64,000 nucleotides of DNA from Clostridiales bacterium (GCA_015069385.1 SVIS01000005.1:1-64000); one strand, 5' to 3'; counted from the first letter of the stretch, positions 31,243-40,967 are shown. The notes: generated by a model not told the origin, from the sequence alone. Numbers and translations are program-made.

Positions 31243-31926
31243 ATGAAAAAAAGTTTTATATTTATTAATATATTAATGTGTCTTGCCGTAATGATTGGCG
31301 ATTTTTGTTACATGAAATATGGAACAATTTTAATTAAAGGTATTGCTAGTGGATTATTCGTTTTAACCGGAATAATAAACTTAATTTATTGTATAAAAAA
31401 CAAACTAAGTTTAAAATTTCCAATTTTTCTTGTGTGCGCACTATTTATAGCCATGCTTGGTGACATATTTTTAAATATTGAATTTATTGTAGGTGGAATT
31501 ATTTTTGCAATAGGGCATGTTATATTTATTGTTGCATATTGTATGCTTCATAAATTTAAATGGTTAGATTTAATATTTATGGCATCAGTTTTAATACCTT
31601 CAATTTTAATTGTATTATTTTTACCTAGTTTAAACTTTTCAGATATATCACTTAAAGTATTATGCATTTGCTATGCAGCCATCATTTCAGTAATGGTTGG
31701 CAAAAGTTTATCGAATCTTTTTAGACAAAAAAGTTTTTTAAATCTAAACATATTAATTGGCAGTATCTTGTTTTTTGTGTCTGATTTAATGTTATTGTTG
31801 TCTAAATTTGCAAAAGTACCTAACACTGGCACAGTTTGCTTGTTAACATATTACCCAGCACTTTTCTTACTTGCATTTTCTATTTTCTTTTTTGCTGATG
31901 AAAAACTTGAAACAAACCATAACTGA
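31243..31926 (+). CDS. YhhN/TMEM86-type lysoplasmalogenase-like membrane protein
   Basis: Polytopic; ALFIAMLGDIFL, FAIGHVIFIVAY motifs. Confidence 0.7.
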   Translation: MKKSFIFINILMCLAVMIGDFCYMKYGTILIKGIASGLFVLTGIINLIYCIKNKLSLKFPIFLVCALFIAMLGDIFLNIEFIVGGIIFAIGHVIFIVAYCMLHKFKWLDLIFMASVLIPSILIVLFLPSLNFSDISLKVLCICYAAIISVMVGKSLSNLFRQKSFLNLNILIGSILFFVSDLMLLLSKFAKVPNTGTVCLLTYYPALFLLAFSIFFFADEKLETNHN

Positions 31927-31952
31927 TTAACTTAATAATTGGCAATTTATAC

Positions 31953-31978
31953 AGATACAAATATTGTGTCTGTTTTTT
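31953..31978 (+). terminator. Terminator
   Basis: ACAGATACAAATATTGTGTCTGTTTTTT. Confidence 0.7.
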
Positions 31979-32015
31979 AACGATAAAAAATCTACCAGTG
32001 TTCGACAAAAATCTC

Positions 32016-32044
32016 TTGAATAGTGACACTAATTAGTGTAAAAT
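32016..32044 (+). promoter_or_regulatory. Promoter TTGAAT-17-TAAAAT with palindromic operator ACACTAATTAGTGT in the spacer
   Basis: Perfect 14-bp palindrome at 32026-32039 upstream of an HTH-containing gene. Confidence 0.6.
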
Positions 32045-32069
32045 GCATATGTAAAGCGAGGAGGAAATT

Positions 32070-33380
32070 ATGAGAGACTATAACTACGGGAATTATTTAT
32101 TATCACTAAGAGAAAAGTCGGGATTAAGCCAAAAAGAGTTGGCAGCAAAACTTGGTATAACAAACAAAGCCGTATCTAAGTGGGAAAACGGCAATGCAAA
32201 ACCCGGCTTAGAACAACTTATAGCTCTAGCAGAAATTTATGGCGAGCCTTTAGAAAATTTAGCAAAAATGCAAATTAAAAAACAAGGGAAACAAATTACA
32301 AAAATAGTTGTAACCGGTGGTCCATGTGCAGGCAAAAGCACTGCACTAAATTGGATTCGAGAAACGTTTTCTAAAAAAGGTTATGCTGTTTTGTTTATAT
32401 CCGAAGGCCCAACCGATTTAATAAATGGAGGAGTTGCTCCATGGACTTGCAAAAGCACAATAGACTTTCAAACAACAGTTTTAAAATTACAATACGAACG
32501 TGAAAAAATTTTTGAAAATGCAGCAATGAATATTGCCGGCTACGACAAAGTTTTAATAGTGTGCGATCGTGGTCTTATGGACAGCAAAGCGTATGTAAAT
32601 GAATATGAATTTATGCAAATTTTAAAAAGACTTAACTTATCAGAAACAGAAATACGAGATAATTATGATGGAGTTTTTCATTTAGTTACTGCAGCAATTG
32701 GGGCAGAGGAGTTTTACTCAAGCGAAAACAATAAAGCAAGATACGAAACAGCAACAGAAGCAGCCGCTGTAGACAGACGCACTTTAAATGCATGGACAGG
32801 GCATCCACATTTAAGAGTGATTGACAATAATACTGATTTTAATTCTAAAATGAAAAATCTTCTTAGCGAAATAAGTGCACTTCTTGGAGAGCCTGAACCT
32901 TATGAAATTGAAAGAAAATATTTAATAGAAATGCCAAATATTGCAAAACTTGAAAAAATTTTTGGTGCCAAAAAATTAGATATAATTCAAACTTATTTAA
33001 AATCTACAAATGGTGATGAAATTAGAGTGCGCCAACGTGGACAAGATGGTGACTATGTATACTACCAAACAACCAAAAAAACTATAAATAATTTAAAACG
33101 TATAGAGGTTGAAAAGCGTTTGAGCAAAGACGAATATTTAAACTTAATTATGCAAGCCGATACCAACAAAAAACAAATTCGAAAAACAAGATATTGCTTT
33201 GTATATAATAATCAATATTTAGAATTGGATATATATCCTTTTTGGCAAGATAAAGCAATATTAGAAATTGAACTTTCTTCTGAAAACCAACAGGTAAACA
33301 TTCCAAAAGATATTAAAGTTATTAAAGAAGTAACCCAAGATATTACATATAAAAACTTTTCGTTAGCAGATATAATATAA
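32070..33380 (+). CDS. XRE HTH - AAA (P-loop NTPase) - CYTH domain fusion protein
   Basis: HTH_3 (LAAKLGITNKAVSKWENGNAKPGLEQLIALAEIY), P-loop VVTGGPCAGKSTALNW, CYTH EIERKYLIEMPN...EIRVRQRGQDG...EVEKRLS. Confidence 0.88.
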   Translation: MRDYNYGNYLLSLREKSGLSQKELAAKLGITNKAVSKWENGNAKPGLEQLIALAEIYGEPLENLAKMQIKKQGKQITKIVVTGGPCAGKSTALNWIRETFSKKGYAVLFISEGPTDLINGGVAPWTCKSTIDFQTTVLKLQYEREKIFENAAMNIAGYDKVLIVCDRGLMDSKAYVNEYEFMQILKRLNLSETEIRDNYDGVFHLVTAAIGAEEFYSSENNKARYETATEAAAVDRRTLNAWTGHPHLRVIDNNTDFNSKMKNLLSEISALLGEPEPYEIERKYLIEMPNIAKLEKIFGAKKLDIIQTYLKSTNGDEIRVRQRGQDGDYVYYQTTKKTINNLKRIEVEKRLSKDEYLNLIMQADTNKKQIRKTRYCFVYNNQYLELDIYPFWQDKAILEIELSSENQQVNIPKDIKVIKEVTQDITYKNFSLADII

Positions 33381-33393
33381 AAGGAGTTAATTA

Positions 33394-33735
33394 ATGAGTA
33401 ATACCATACCAACATATATTTTAAAATGCGATAAACTTGTGGCAATTTGTATGTACAAATTGAAAAAAACTTGGGTAAGTTTAGATGAAATATATACCGA
33501 ATTTATAAATATAAATAAAAAACTACATAAAAAATATCCTGGTAGTTTTGCACTTTATTCTAATATTTACATAAAAGAAATGCTACATGATTACAACGAT
33601 GTATTTGTTAAGCATGACAATATTATTTGCCTGCACGGGAACAAAAATTTATCATATTTAGAAAAACATATTCTTTCATATATGCAATACGATTTATTAA
33701 AATTGACTTTACAAAATGAAGAATTAACTAAATAA
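33394..33735 (+). CDS. Hypothetical protein (113 aa)
   Basis: RBS AAAGGAG; directly downstream of 32070..33380. Confidence 0.6.
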   Translation: MSNTIPTYILKCDKLVAICMYKLKKTWVSLDEIYTEFININKKLHKKYPGSFALYSNIYIKEMLHDYNDVFVKHDNIICLHGNKNLSYLEKHILSYMQYDLLKLTLQNEELTK

Positions 33736-33765
33736 AAAGAACTCTTAATTTAGAGTTCTTTTTAT

Positions 33766-35325
33766 TTATAGTTTTTTAAAAAGTGTTTTACCTTTTGTAT
33801 AAAGAACAGCCAAAACTATTATTAATAACAAAACATACACACCCAAAGAAATTAAAAATAAATTTATTAACGATAATGTCGAAAATAGCAAGTATATTGC
33901 AAGCGGAATTAGCGCAAGTAAAGCGCTAAAAAGCATTGTAAGGGTTACCGCCAAACTTTGCTTAATAACTTTTGTTTCGTTATCGTAATCTAAAAGTGGC
34001 AACCATAAATTTATAAGTACACCTAAAAATGCTGTAATAATAACGCATAAAGTAGGCAAAAGAAAAATAATTAAAAATTGCAATAAACTTAGTTTAAAAA
34101 ATATTAAAAGTAATAATGAAGCAATAATTACTGCCGGTTCTAAAATAACAATATGCAAACATGCTTTAGCCGAAAAAAGTTCATTATTATTTATTGGTGA
34201 ACTTTTTAAAAGCCAAATATTTTTACCCTCTAAAGATATAGTACTTGCTGAAATTACCGACATAGAAAGTGCTAAAGAAGCCGCAATTGCCAAAATTCCA
34301 GGAAAATATTCAAAAGGCATAAACATTGTTAAAATACTAGATACTTGTTCTAAACCAACATAACAAAGAAGTACAGCGCCAACAATAACTATTAATGGGC
34401 TAATAATTGTATTAATAATATATGCCGTTGTTGTACCATAGTTAAATAATTCTTTTTTTAAAAGCATTTTAAAACTACTTTTACCACAGCCAAATTTTAA
34501 ATTATTATTTTTTGCCGAGTATGAAATAAAACTTTTACCATAATTTATAGAATAAAGTACTACACCTAAAACAAAAGGCAATACTATTAAACCAATAACT
34601 CCTAAAACATTTAAAATATTTGGTGTAAAAATAAATTGCATAAACAAATTAGTTATTGGTCTTGAAGCAAAATAAGCATCTAAATTATTCACCTCAACAA
34701 TTCCATACGTAGATGTTACCATATAAAGCAACACCATAATAACTATAAATATAATTGTTATAGTAACCGATTTTAAAAGTGAAGCAATTTTTGTTCTGTT
34801 AAAAATTCTTGAAATAATAAAATCAAAAATATATGAAATTCCAACACTTAATAAAGGTAGTAAAAAAACAAGCAAAATTCCTAAAATAAGCATTGGCAAG
34901 TTTAGTCCGACTTTTATTTGATGAATAATTAAATATGGCAAAAACATCATTACAACAAAAAACAAATCAAATATATATTTATTTAATGTTTTAGAAATAA
35001 TAATATCTCGCTTTTTAATAGGCATTGATAATAAAAAGTCAGCATCATTATTTTTTGCATTTGCCGATGAACGCATTATGCCAATTATAACCAAAACAGA
35101 AAGAGTAGTTAAAAAAGCATGAAACATGCAAACTTTTTCAAGACCTAACTCACCCAAACCATAATACATCATGTAGGCTTGATAAGAGTACAATGCCAAA
35201 ATTAGTATTAACCCAATTGCCAGTATTGCGCTTGCCACCCACATACTTTTGCGTTTTTTATTTTTTTGAAAATTACCAATAAAAATGTTGTAATTATTTT
35301 TAAATAGTATAAAAAGATTACGCAT
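33766..35325 (-). CDS. ABC transporter permease (ABC-2/exporter type)
   Basis: Polytopic, overlaps upstream ABC ATPase; start MRNLFILF likely. Confidence 0.75.
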   Translation of the reverse strand: MRNLFILFKNNYNIFIGNFQKNKKRKSMWVASAILAIGLILILALYSYQAYMMYYGLGELGLEKVCMFHAFLTTLSVLVIIGIMRSSANAKNNDADFLLSMPIKKRDIIISKTLNKYIFDLFFVVMMFLPYLIIHQIKVGLNLPMLILGILLVFLLPLLSVGISYIFDFIISRIFNRTKIASLLKSVTITIIFIVIMVLLYMVTSTYGIVEVNNLDAYFASRPITNLFMQFIFTPNILNVLGVIGLIVLPFVLGVVLYSINYGKSFISYSAKNNNLKFGCGKSSFKMLLKKELFNYGTTTAYIINTIISPLIVIVGAVLLCYVGLEQVSSILTMFMPFEYFPGILAIAASLALSMSVISASTISLEGKNIWLLKSSPINNNELFSAKACLHIVILEPAVIIASLLLLIFFKLSLLQFLIIFLLPTLCVIITAFLGVLINLWLPLLDYDNETKVIKQSLAVTLTMLFSALLALIPLAIYLLFSTLSLINLFLISLGVYVLLLIIVLAVLYTKGKTLFKKL

Positions 35326-36028
35326 TTTCACTCTCCAAAAAAGCATTTTCTAGAGAATTATCCTTTTTAACCTCTTGCATTGTACCACATGTTACAATTT
35401 CGCCGTCTTTAATTATTGCAACTTTATTACACAATTTTTCAGCAACTTCTAAAACATGAGTAGAAAAGAAAATTGCACCACCCTCTGCAACAAACTCTTT
35501 CATTATATTTTTCATACTAAAACTTGCCTTAGGATCTAACCCCACAAATGGCTCGTCCATAATTAATAATTTAGGGCTATGAACAAAGGCTGCAATAAGC
35601 ACAAGTTTTTGGCGCATACCGTGAGAATAAGTTGATATAGGATTATTTAAATCATCATATAATTCAAGGGTTTTAGCATATTTTTCGGTAAGTGTTTTGC
35701 GAGTGCTTTTATCTACTTTAAAAATGTCGGCAACTAAATTAACATATTGTATACCGGTTAAACTTTGATATATATCTGGGTTATCAGGAATATATGCAAT
35801 TTTTTGCTTACATTCAATTGGTTGTTGCTTTACCGAAACTCCATCTATTAAAATATCACCGCTTGTTATATCATTAATTCCCACAATGCTTTTTATTGTT
35901 GTTGTTTTACCCGCACCATTGTGTCCAATAAATGCAAATATATCGCCACTTTCAATTTTTAAATTAATATTTTTTGCGCCAAACTTTCCGTTTGGATATT
36001 TTTTTGAATAATTTATTAATTCTAACAT
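35318..36028 (-). CDS. ABC transporter ATP-binding protein
   Basis: Walker A GHNGAGKTTTIK, signature YSHGMRQKL, Walker B LLIMDEPFVGLDP. Confidence 0.95.
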   Translation of the reverse strand: MLELINYSKKYPNGKFGAKNINLKIESGDIFAFIGHNGAGKTTTIKSIVGINDITSGDILIDGVSVKQQPIECKQKIAYIPDNPDIYQSLTGIQYVNLVADIFKVDKSTRKTLTEKYAKTLELYDDLNNPISTYSHGMRQKLVLIAAFVHSPKLLIMDEPFVGLDPKASFSMKNIMKEFVAEGGAIFFSTHVLEVAEKLCNKVAIIKDGEIVTCGTMQEVKKDNSLENAFLESENA

Positions 36029-36037
36029 AATATCTCC

Positions 36038-36658
36038 TTACTTAATTTTTGTTTTTAAATATTCTCGTAAACTATTTAGCCTGAGTTCAAATTCAAATCT
36101 TGTTAAAACTGTTTCATTAATGTTTTCATTACCCATATGATGCAATAAATATTTGTTACCGCTAGCAAGCAAAGCGTTTTGATATAAAGGGTTTTTAAGT
36201 GCTGAAACATACAATTCATCTAAAAACAATTCATATTCTAAACTTTGTCTTTGCATGGGTTTGCCTTGCCAATATAAAATGCCGCAATTTCCCCAAAAGT
36301 TATTAAAGTTGGCCGCACGGGTATGATATGCATCTAAGCCGCAGTAACCAAGTACCAAATTTTGAGTTTTTTTATCTTTATATTTTACCCCTTGTAAAAC
36401 TCCCTCAATGCTTGCTACCCATTTGCCTTTAAATTTAAAACGCATTGGGTATAAATTAGATAGCATTCTTGCCTTGCTATTTTTAAAATTATAACCAATA
36501 TTTAATATTTTTTCACTCTCGGAGTATTTACCTGTTATATCTTCAACAAGCATGTCTTCACAATAAAGTTGTTCGCCCACATTTATTATTTTTTTATACT
36601 CAAATTTGTAATTTTTTCTAAAAGCGGTATATTCTTTTACATTAAATTTCAATCGCAT
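36038..36658 (-). CDS. NADAR/YbiA-like domain protein
   Basis: LSNLYPMRFKFKGKWVASIEGVLQGVKY and NPLYQNALLASGNKYLLHHMGNENINE...ELRLNSLREYL match YbiA/NADAR layout. Confidence 0.55.
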   Translation of the reverse strand: MRLKFNVKEYTAFRKNYKFEYKKIINVGEQLYCEDMLVEDITGKYSESEKILNIGYNFKNSKARMLSNLYPMRFKFKGKWVASIEGVLQGVKYKDKKTQNLVLGYCGLDAYHTRAANFNNFWGNCGILYWQGKPMQRQSLEYELFLDELYVSALKNPLYQNALLASGNKYLLHHMGNENINETVLTRFEFELRLNSLREYLKTKIK

Positions 36659-36789
36659 CTCTACCTTTTAAAACATTTTAACACTTTTTTAATTATTTGT
36701 ATATTAAAAATATATTTAATTCACTATTGCAATTATATATATTTTATGGTAAAATAAAGTCAAGATAATTAATTAGGAGGGTTTAATTT

Positions 36790-36978
36790 ATGCCATACGA
36801 TTCATTAGATGGTTGGAGAAAAGAAGTTGGAATTACCACTAGCAAAGGCGAAAAGGTTCGCTATGAGGGTGGCTGCGAATATGATGCTACTGCCGCTGCA
36901 ATTATGGAATATATGCGTCAAGAAGAATTAGCAAAAAAAGCCAAAGAACAAAACAAGGAACAAGACCTTGGTAGATAA
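36790..36978 (+). CDS. Small hypothetical protein (62 aa)
   Basis: RBS TAGGAGGG, compact charged ORF. Confidence 0.65.
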   Translation: MPYDSLDGWRKEVGITTSKGEKVRYEGGCEYDATAAAIMEYMRQEELAKKAKEQNKEQDLGR

Positions 36979-36992
36979 ACTTTAAAAAACTA

Positions 36993-37021
36993 TTGACAAA
37001 TTTAATTAAATATTTTACTTT
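36993..37021 (+). promoter_or_regulatory. Promoter of RiPP precursor (TTGACA-17-TACTTT)
   Basis: Near-consensus sigma-A promoter immediately upstream of the 40-aa ORF. Confidence 0.6.
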
Positions 37022-37042
37022 ATAAACAAGGAGGGTAAAATC

Positions 37043-37165
37043 ATGAAAGTTATTTCAACAAGCGTTTTAGTTAGCAGCAAAAAACTTGAAGGTATGTATA
37101 ACTCAGTTTACGGCTGCCCAGACAATTGTCTTGATGCCTGCACTTGCACAGGTAACTGCGAATAA
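37043..37165 (+). CDS. Putative RiPP precursor peptide, 40 aa, five Cys in the C-terminal core
   Basis: MKVISTSVLVSSKKLEGMYNSVYGCPDNCLDACTCTGNCE with RBS AAGGAGGG; directly upstream of two rSAM/SPASM genes; below the ORF-track cutoff. Confidence 0.8.
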   Translation: MKVISTSVLVSSKKLEGMYNSVYGCPDNCLDACTCTGNCE

Positions 37166-37177
37166 TTTTAAAAATGC

Positions 37178-37211
37178 AAAAAGCGGCTATTATTTTTTAT
37201 AGCCGCTTTTT
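37178..37211 (+). terminator. Terminator between precursor and maturase genes
   Basis: AAAAAGCGGCTAT-TATTTTTT-ATAGCCGCTTTTT. Confidence 0.8.
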
Positions 37212-37252
37212 GTGTTTTTAAATACAAATTTTATTACACAAGGAAACAATTT

Positions 37253-38518
37253 ATGAAATATAGTAAATACAACATATTAACAAAATCTGGCAATGAATAT
37301 ATTTTATATAATTCTGTAACAAAAGCCAGTGTTAGTATTGATGAAGATTTTAAAAATAAATTTATAGACTCTAATAATATTGCTGCGTTAAAAAAAGAAG
37401 ATTACGATTTTTTAGTAGAAAACAATTTTATTGTAGCCGACAACAAAGATGAAACAAAAGAACTAGAATATATGTTTAACACTAATTACTTTGCCCATGA
37501 CCCATTGAACATTGTTTTGGTGCCAACACTTAAATGCAACTTTTCCTGCCCTTATTGTTTTGAAAAAGTTGTTTGTGATAAATATGATAATCCAAATTAT
37601 TTTGAAAATTTAAAAGAGTACGCCAAAGCACAATTTCATCATCACTCTGTTGTACAAATAAGTTTGTTTGGCGGTGAGCCTTTAGTGTATGAAAAACAAG
37701 CACTAGAGTTTTTAGAGTTTGCAAAGCAAGATTCACTTAAGCATGGCTACGACTTAAAAGTAAGCATGGTAACAAATGGCTCGCTACTTACCGACCATAA
37801 TGTTAAAAAACTTTTAGAGTATGGGTTATTTTCGCTTCAGGTAACCTTTGATGGCGGAAAAGAATCACACAATAAAACCCGTTGTTTTAAAGATGGCAGG
37901 CCTTCGTTTGACTTGCTTGTTGAAAAAGTTAAAATGGTAATTAAATATATTAAAAATGTTCCAGACTTTTTGCTTAACATCAGAATTAATTTAAACAATA
38001 ATTCTAAGTCTGATTTAGAAGAAGTGTTAAATTGCTTTACAGTGGAAGAACGCTCATATATGCGCCTTTTAATTAGGGTAATATATAATACAGATAAATA
38101 TAAAGGTGAAAATAACAACTCGTTAGATGACTTAAAAACATACTATGATGTTGCGCTTTCTATGGGTGCAAATTTAGTTAAAAATTCATACTTTTATCAA
38201 ACTTGCGAGGGTTGTGCGGACGCACGTTTCTTCTATTTAATGCCAGATATGACAATGTGGAAATGTATTAACGACCTTAATTTTAAAGAGGCAATCATCG
38301 GGCAAATTCAACCAGATGGCAGTGTGCAGATTAATTATAACAATATTGTTAATTGGTATAGTGCGGCTAATTGTTTTAAAGATGAAAAATGTTTGGAGTG
38401 CAAAAAATTGCCAGATTGTTTTGGTGGTTGTGTACTTCATAAACGCAAAAAGGGCAATCGCTCTTGCAAAACTTTTGATATGGCTTGCTTGCCATACTGC
38501 ATGGGTAAAAACGAATGA
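37253..38518 (+). CDS. Radical SAM/SPASM peptide maturase
   Basis: CNFSCPYCFE CxxxCxxC motif, LFGGEPL, SPASM Cys cluster CLECKKLPDCFGGCVLHK...C...CLPYC. Confidence 0.88.
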   Translation: MKYSKYNILTKSGNEYILYNSVTKASVSIDEDFKNKFIDSNNIAALKKEDYDFLVENNFIVADNKDETKELEYMFNTNYFAHDPLNIVLVPTLKCNFSCPYCFEKVVCDKYDNPNYFENLKEYAKAQFHHHSVVQISLFGGEPLVYEKQALEFLEFAKQDSLKHGYDLKVSMVTNGSLLTDHNVKKLLEYGLFSLQVTFDGGKESHNKTRCFKDGRPSFDLLVEKVKMVIKYIKNVPDFLLNIRINLNNNSKSDLEEVLNCFTVEERSYMRLLIRVIYNTDKYKGENNNSLDDLKTYYDVALSMGANLVKNSYFYQTCEGCADARFFYLMPDMTMWKCINDLNFKEAIIGQIQPDGSVQINYNNIVNWYSAANCFKDEKCLECKKLPDCFGGCVLHKRKKGNRSCKTFDMACLPYCMGKNE

Positions 38519-39771
38519 GAACTTCTAACTATAACCTAGTTAAAAAAATTAAAAATAAAGGGTATTTGGTTTTTAATACCCTTTTTCAAAGTTTGGTTTT
38601 TGTGAGCAAAGCCGATTACTCTGATTTTGTTAATTGTAATCAAAATAACATTAATTATGAGACATGGAAAAGCGAGCATTTAATTACAAATTTAAATGAT
38701 GAATATAAGCAGACATATACAAAAATGTATGGCAATGAAAACGACAAGCAAATTTTAACAATTTATACAACTACTGCCTGCAATGCCCGTTGTGCTTATT
38801 GTTTTGAAAAAGGTATAACTCCAATTACTATAAAAAAAGAAGATTGTAAAAAACTTGCAAAATCAATAATAGGCAACATAAATGCAAAATGGTTACATAT
38901 AACTTGGTTTGGTGGCGAACCACTAATAAATACATATGCCATAGAAGAAATTACAAAATTAGTAAAAGAGCATTGTGAAAAAAATAATATAAAATATACA
39001 GCATCTATAATTACAAATGGCAGTTTAATAACAAAAGAAATTGCCAATAAAATGCAAAACGAATGGGAGTTTAAAGCCGTTCAAATAACACTAGATGGTT
39101 TAGAGAAAACTTATAATAAAATTAAAGGCTATGCCGATGGCAGCAACTTTAATAAAGTAATAAATAACATAAAAATATTAACAAAAATAGGTCAAAAAGT
39201 TACAATAAGAGTAAATTTTGATAAAAATAACCTAAAAAATGCGTTAAAACTTGTTAGATTTTTAAACAAACAACAATTAACCTCTGACAAAATAAATATT
39301 TATTTTGCTCCAATTACAACAACCAAAGGTAATGACAAAACTAAAAAAGAATTAAATAAACAATATAATAAAATATTTAATAAATTAATAAAATATGGTT
39401 ATTTAAAAAATTTAAATTATTTTCATTTTCATTTAGCACGATATCATTGCCAAGCCGAACAACCAAATTGTTTTTGTTTATTTCCAAATGGAAAAACTTC
39501 TAAATGCCAACGTGAAAAACCAGAGCACAGCAAAATATCAATTTATGATGACAACTTTTTACAAAAACTAAACTTACAATGGAACACAAACTGCAAAAAT
39601 AAAAACTTTGATGAATGTAAAACTTGCAAAAGCCTTCCACATTGCCAAGGCGGTTGCAAAATAAAAAACTATGAATATTTAACAAAAAACCATTGCGATG
39701 TTTGCTATATGTACAAAGATGCTATGCCAGCCATTTTAAATGCGCTTGCAAAAATATATTTAAATGCTTAA
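38515..39771 (+). CDS. Radical SAM/SPASM peptide maturase (second copy)
   Basis: CNARCAYCFE motif, WFGGEPL, SPASM CKTCKSLPHCQGGCKIK...CDVC; ATGA overlap with previous gene. Confidence 0.88.
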   Translation: MRTSNYNLVKKIKNKGYLVFNTLFQSLVFVSKADYSDFVNCNQNNINYETWKSEHLITNLNDEYKQTYTKMYGNENDKQILTIYTTTACNARCAYCFEKGITPITIKKEDCKKLAKSIIGNINAKWLHITWFGGEPLINTYAIEEITKLVKEHCEKNNIKYTASIITNGSLITKEIANKMQNEWEFKAVQITLDGLEKTYNKIKGYADGSNFNKVINNIKILTKIGQKVTIRVNFDKNNLKNALKLVRFLNKQQLTSDKINIYFAPITTTKGNDKTKKELNKQYNKIFNKLIKYGYLKNLNYFHFHLARYHCQAEQPNCFCLFPNGKTSKCQREKPEHSKISIYDDNFLQKLNLQWNTNCKNKNFDECKTCKSLPHCQGGCKIKNYEYLTKNHCDVCYMYKDAMPAILNALAKIYLNA

Positions 39772-40833
39772 ATTTTCAAAATATTTTTTATTATGTAAAT
39801 ATGCAGCGCTTTTATAATATTTACCGGCAAGGTTATTAAACTTTGCCGCTTTTTTATTATCCCCCAATAAAGAAGTTATATAACAAAGTTGCATATAAGG
39901 ATAATAGTTATAATATATTGGTTCAACAAAAGCCCCAGTGTGTGAAATGTCTTTACATTTAGTCGCACTATTATACCAATAGCATGCATTTTTATATTGT
40001 TTTTGTTGCAAAAAATAATCGCCTAAATAACAACAAACATTTGCTCGTGGTAAATCGTATAAAAATGTTTTTGTTAAACACTCATGTTGTTTTAATGGTT
40101 TGTTTAAAATTACATAACATTTATATAAAATTACATAACTTTCAATAATATTTTCTACCCAACCCTTGCCTTCTTTTATAAACCTATTTAAAACTTGTAT
40201 ACACTTTGTATATTTTTTATGGTCAAATAGTTCACGAGCAAAATAGTATTGCTCTCTTGGGTTCAATATTCTTTCTTTTGCCAAGTTTTGATATATTTTT
40301 AAATTACGATTAGAGTCACTAGTTTTAATTTTTCTATGCTCTATTGAAATATCAATATTTTCTACTTTGCCAAAAGGGGTTATACACTCGTGCACTACGC
40401 CTTGCCAAATGCACTTATCACAATTTTTTATTATTCTTTCACGAAAATAACTAAAGGTTGATTTATTGTCACAAAAAGCAATGTCGTATTTTAACATATA
40501 AACATCTGCCGTTAAATTTGTCTTTAACCCCATTAGTTTGTTTAAACTCTTTTTAGGAACAATATCATCGGCATCTAGCCACATAACATAAGAACAAGTT
40601 GACTTAGAAAAAGCAAAGTTTCGTGCCTTGGAAAAATCATTACACCATACAAAATCATATATTTTATTGGTGTATTTTTTGGCAATTTGCTTTGTGTTGT
40701 CAGTCGAGCCAGTGTCTACAATAATAATTTCATCAACAAAACTTTTAACCGACTTTAAACATCGCTCTAAAACCTCTTCTTCATTTTTTACAATCATACA
40801 TAAACTTACACTTACCATTTTTTCTCCAATCAT
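39760..40833 (-). CDS. Family 2 glycosyltransferase with C-terminal TPR-like region (SunS-like)
   Basis: VSLCMIVKNEEEVLERCLKSVKSFVDEIIIVDTGSTDNT, WLDADDIVP; helical C-terminus. Confidence 0.8.
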   Translation of the reverse strand: MIGEKMVSVSLCMIVKNEEEVLERCLKSVKSFVDEIIIVDTGSTDNTKQIAKKYTNKIYDFVWCNDFSKARNFAFSKSTCSYVMWLDADDIVPKKSLNKLMGLKTNLTADVYMLKYDIAFCDNKSTFSYFRERIIKNCDKCIWQGVVHECITPFGKVENIDISIEHRKIKTSDSNRNLKIYQNLAKERILNPREQYYFARELFDHKKYTKCIQVLNRFIKEGKGWVENIIESYVILYKCYVILNKPLKQHECLTKTFLYDLPRANVCCYLGDYFLQQKQYKNACYWYNSATKCKDISHTGAFVEPIYYNYYPYMQLCYITSLLGDNKKAAKFNNLAGKYYKSAAYLHNKKYFENLSI

Positions 40834-40938
40834 TTAATACCAACAATATCATATGCTAAAAGGCATTCAGGGGTTAAAAATACCAAAACTTCATATGAAA
40901 TTCATATAAATATTTTAAAGTTTTTTTTAGAAAAAGTA

Positions 40939-40967
40939 TTGACAAAAAGGTTTATATATCATACTAT
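40939..40967 (+). promoter_or_regulatory. Promoter TTGACA-17-TACTAT of the ncRNA
   Basis: Consensus -35 and near-consensus -10 with 17-nt spacer. Confidence 0.7.
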
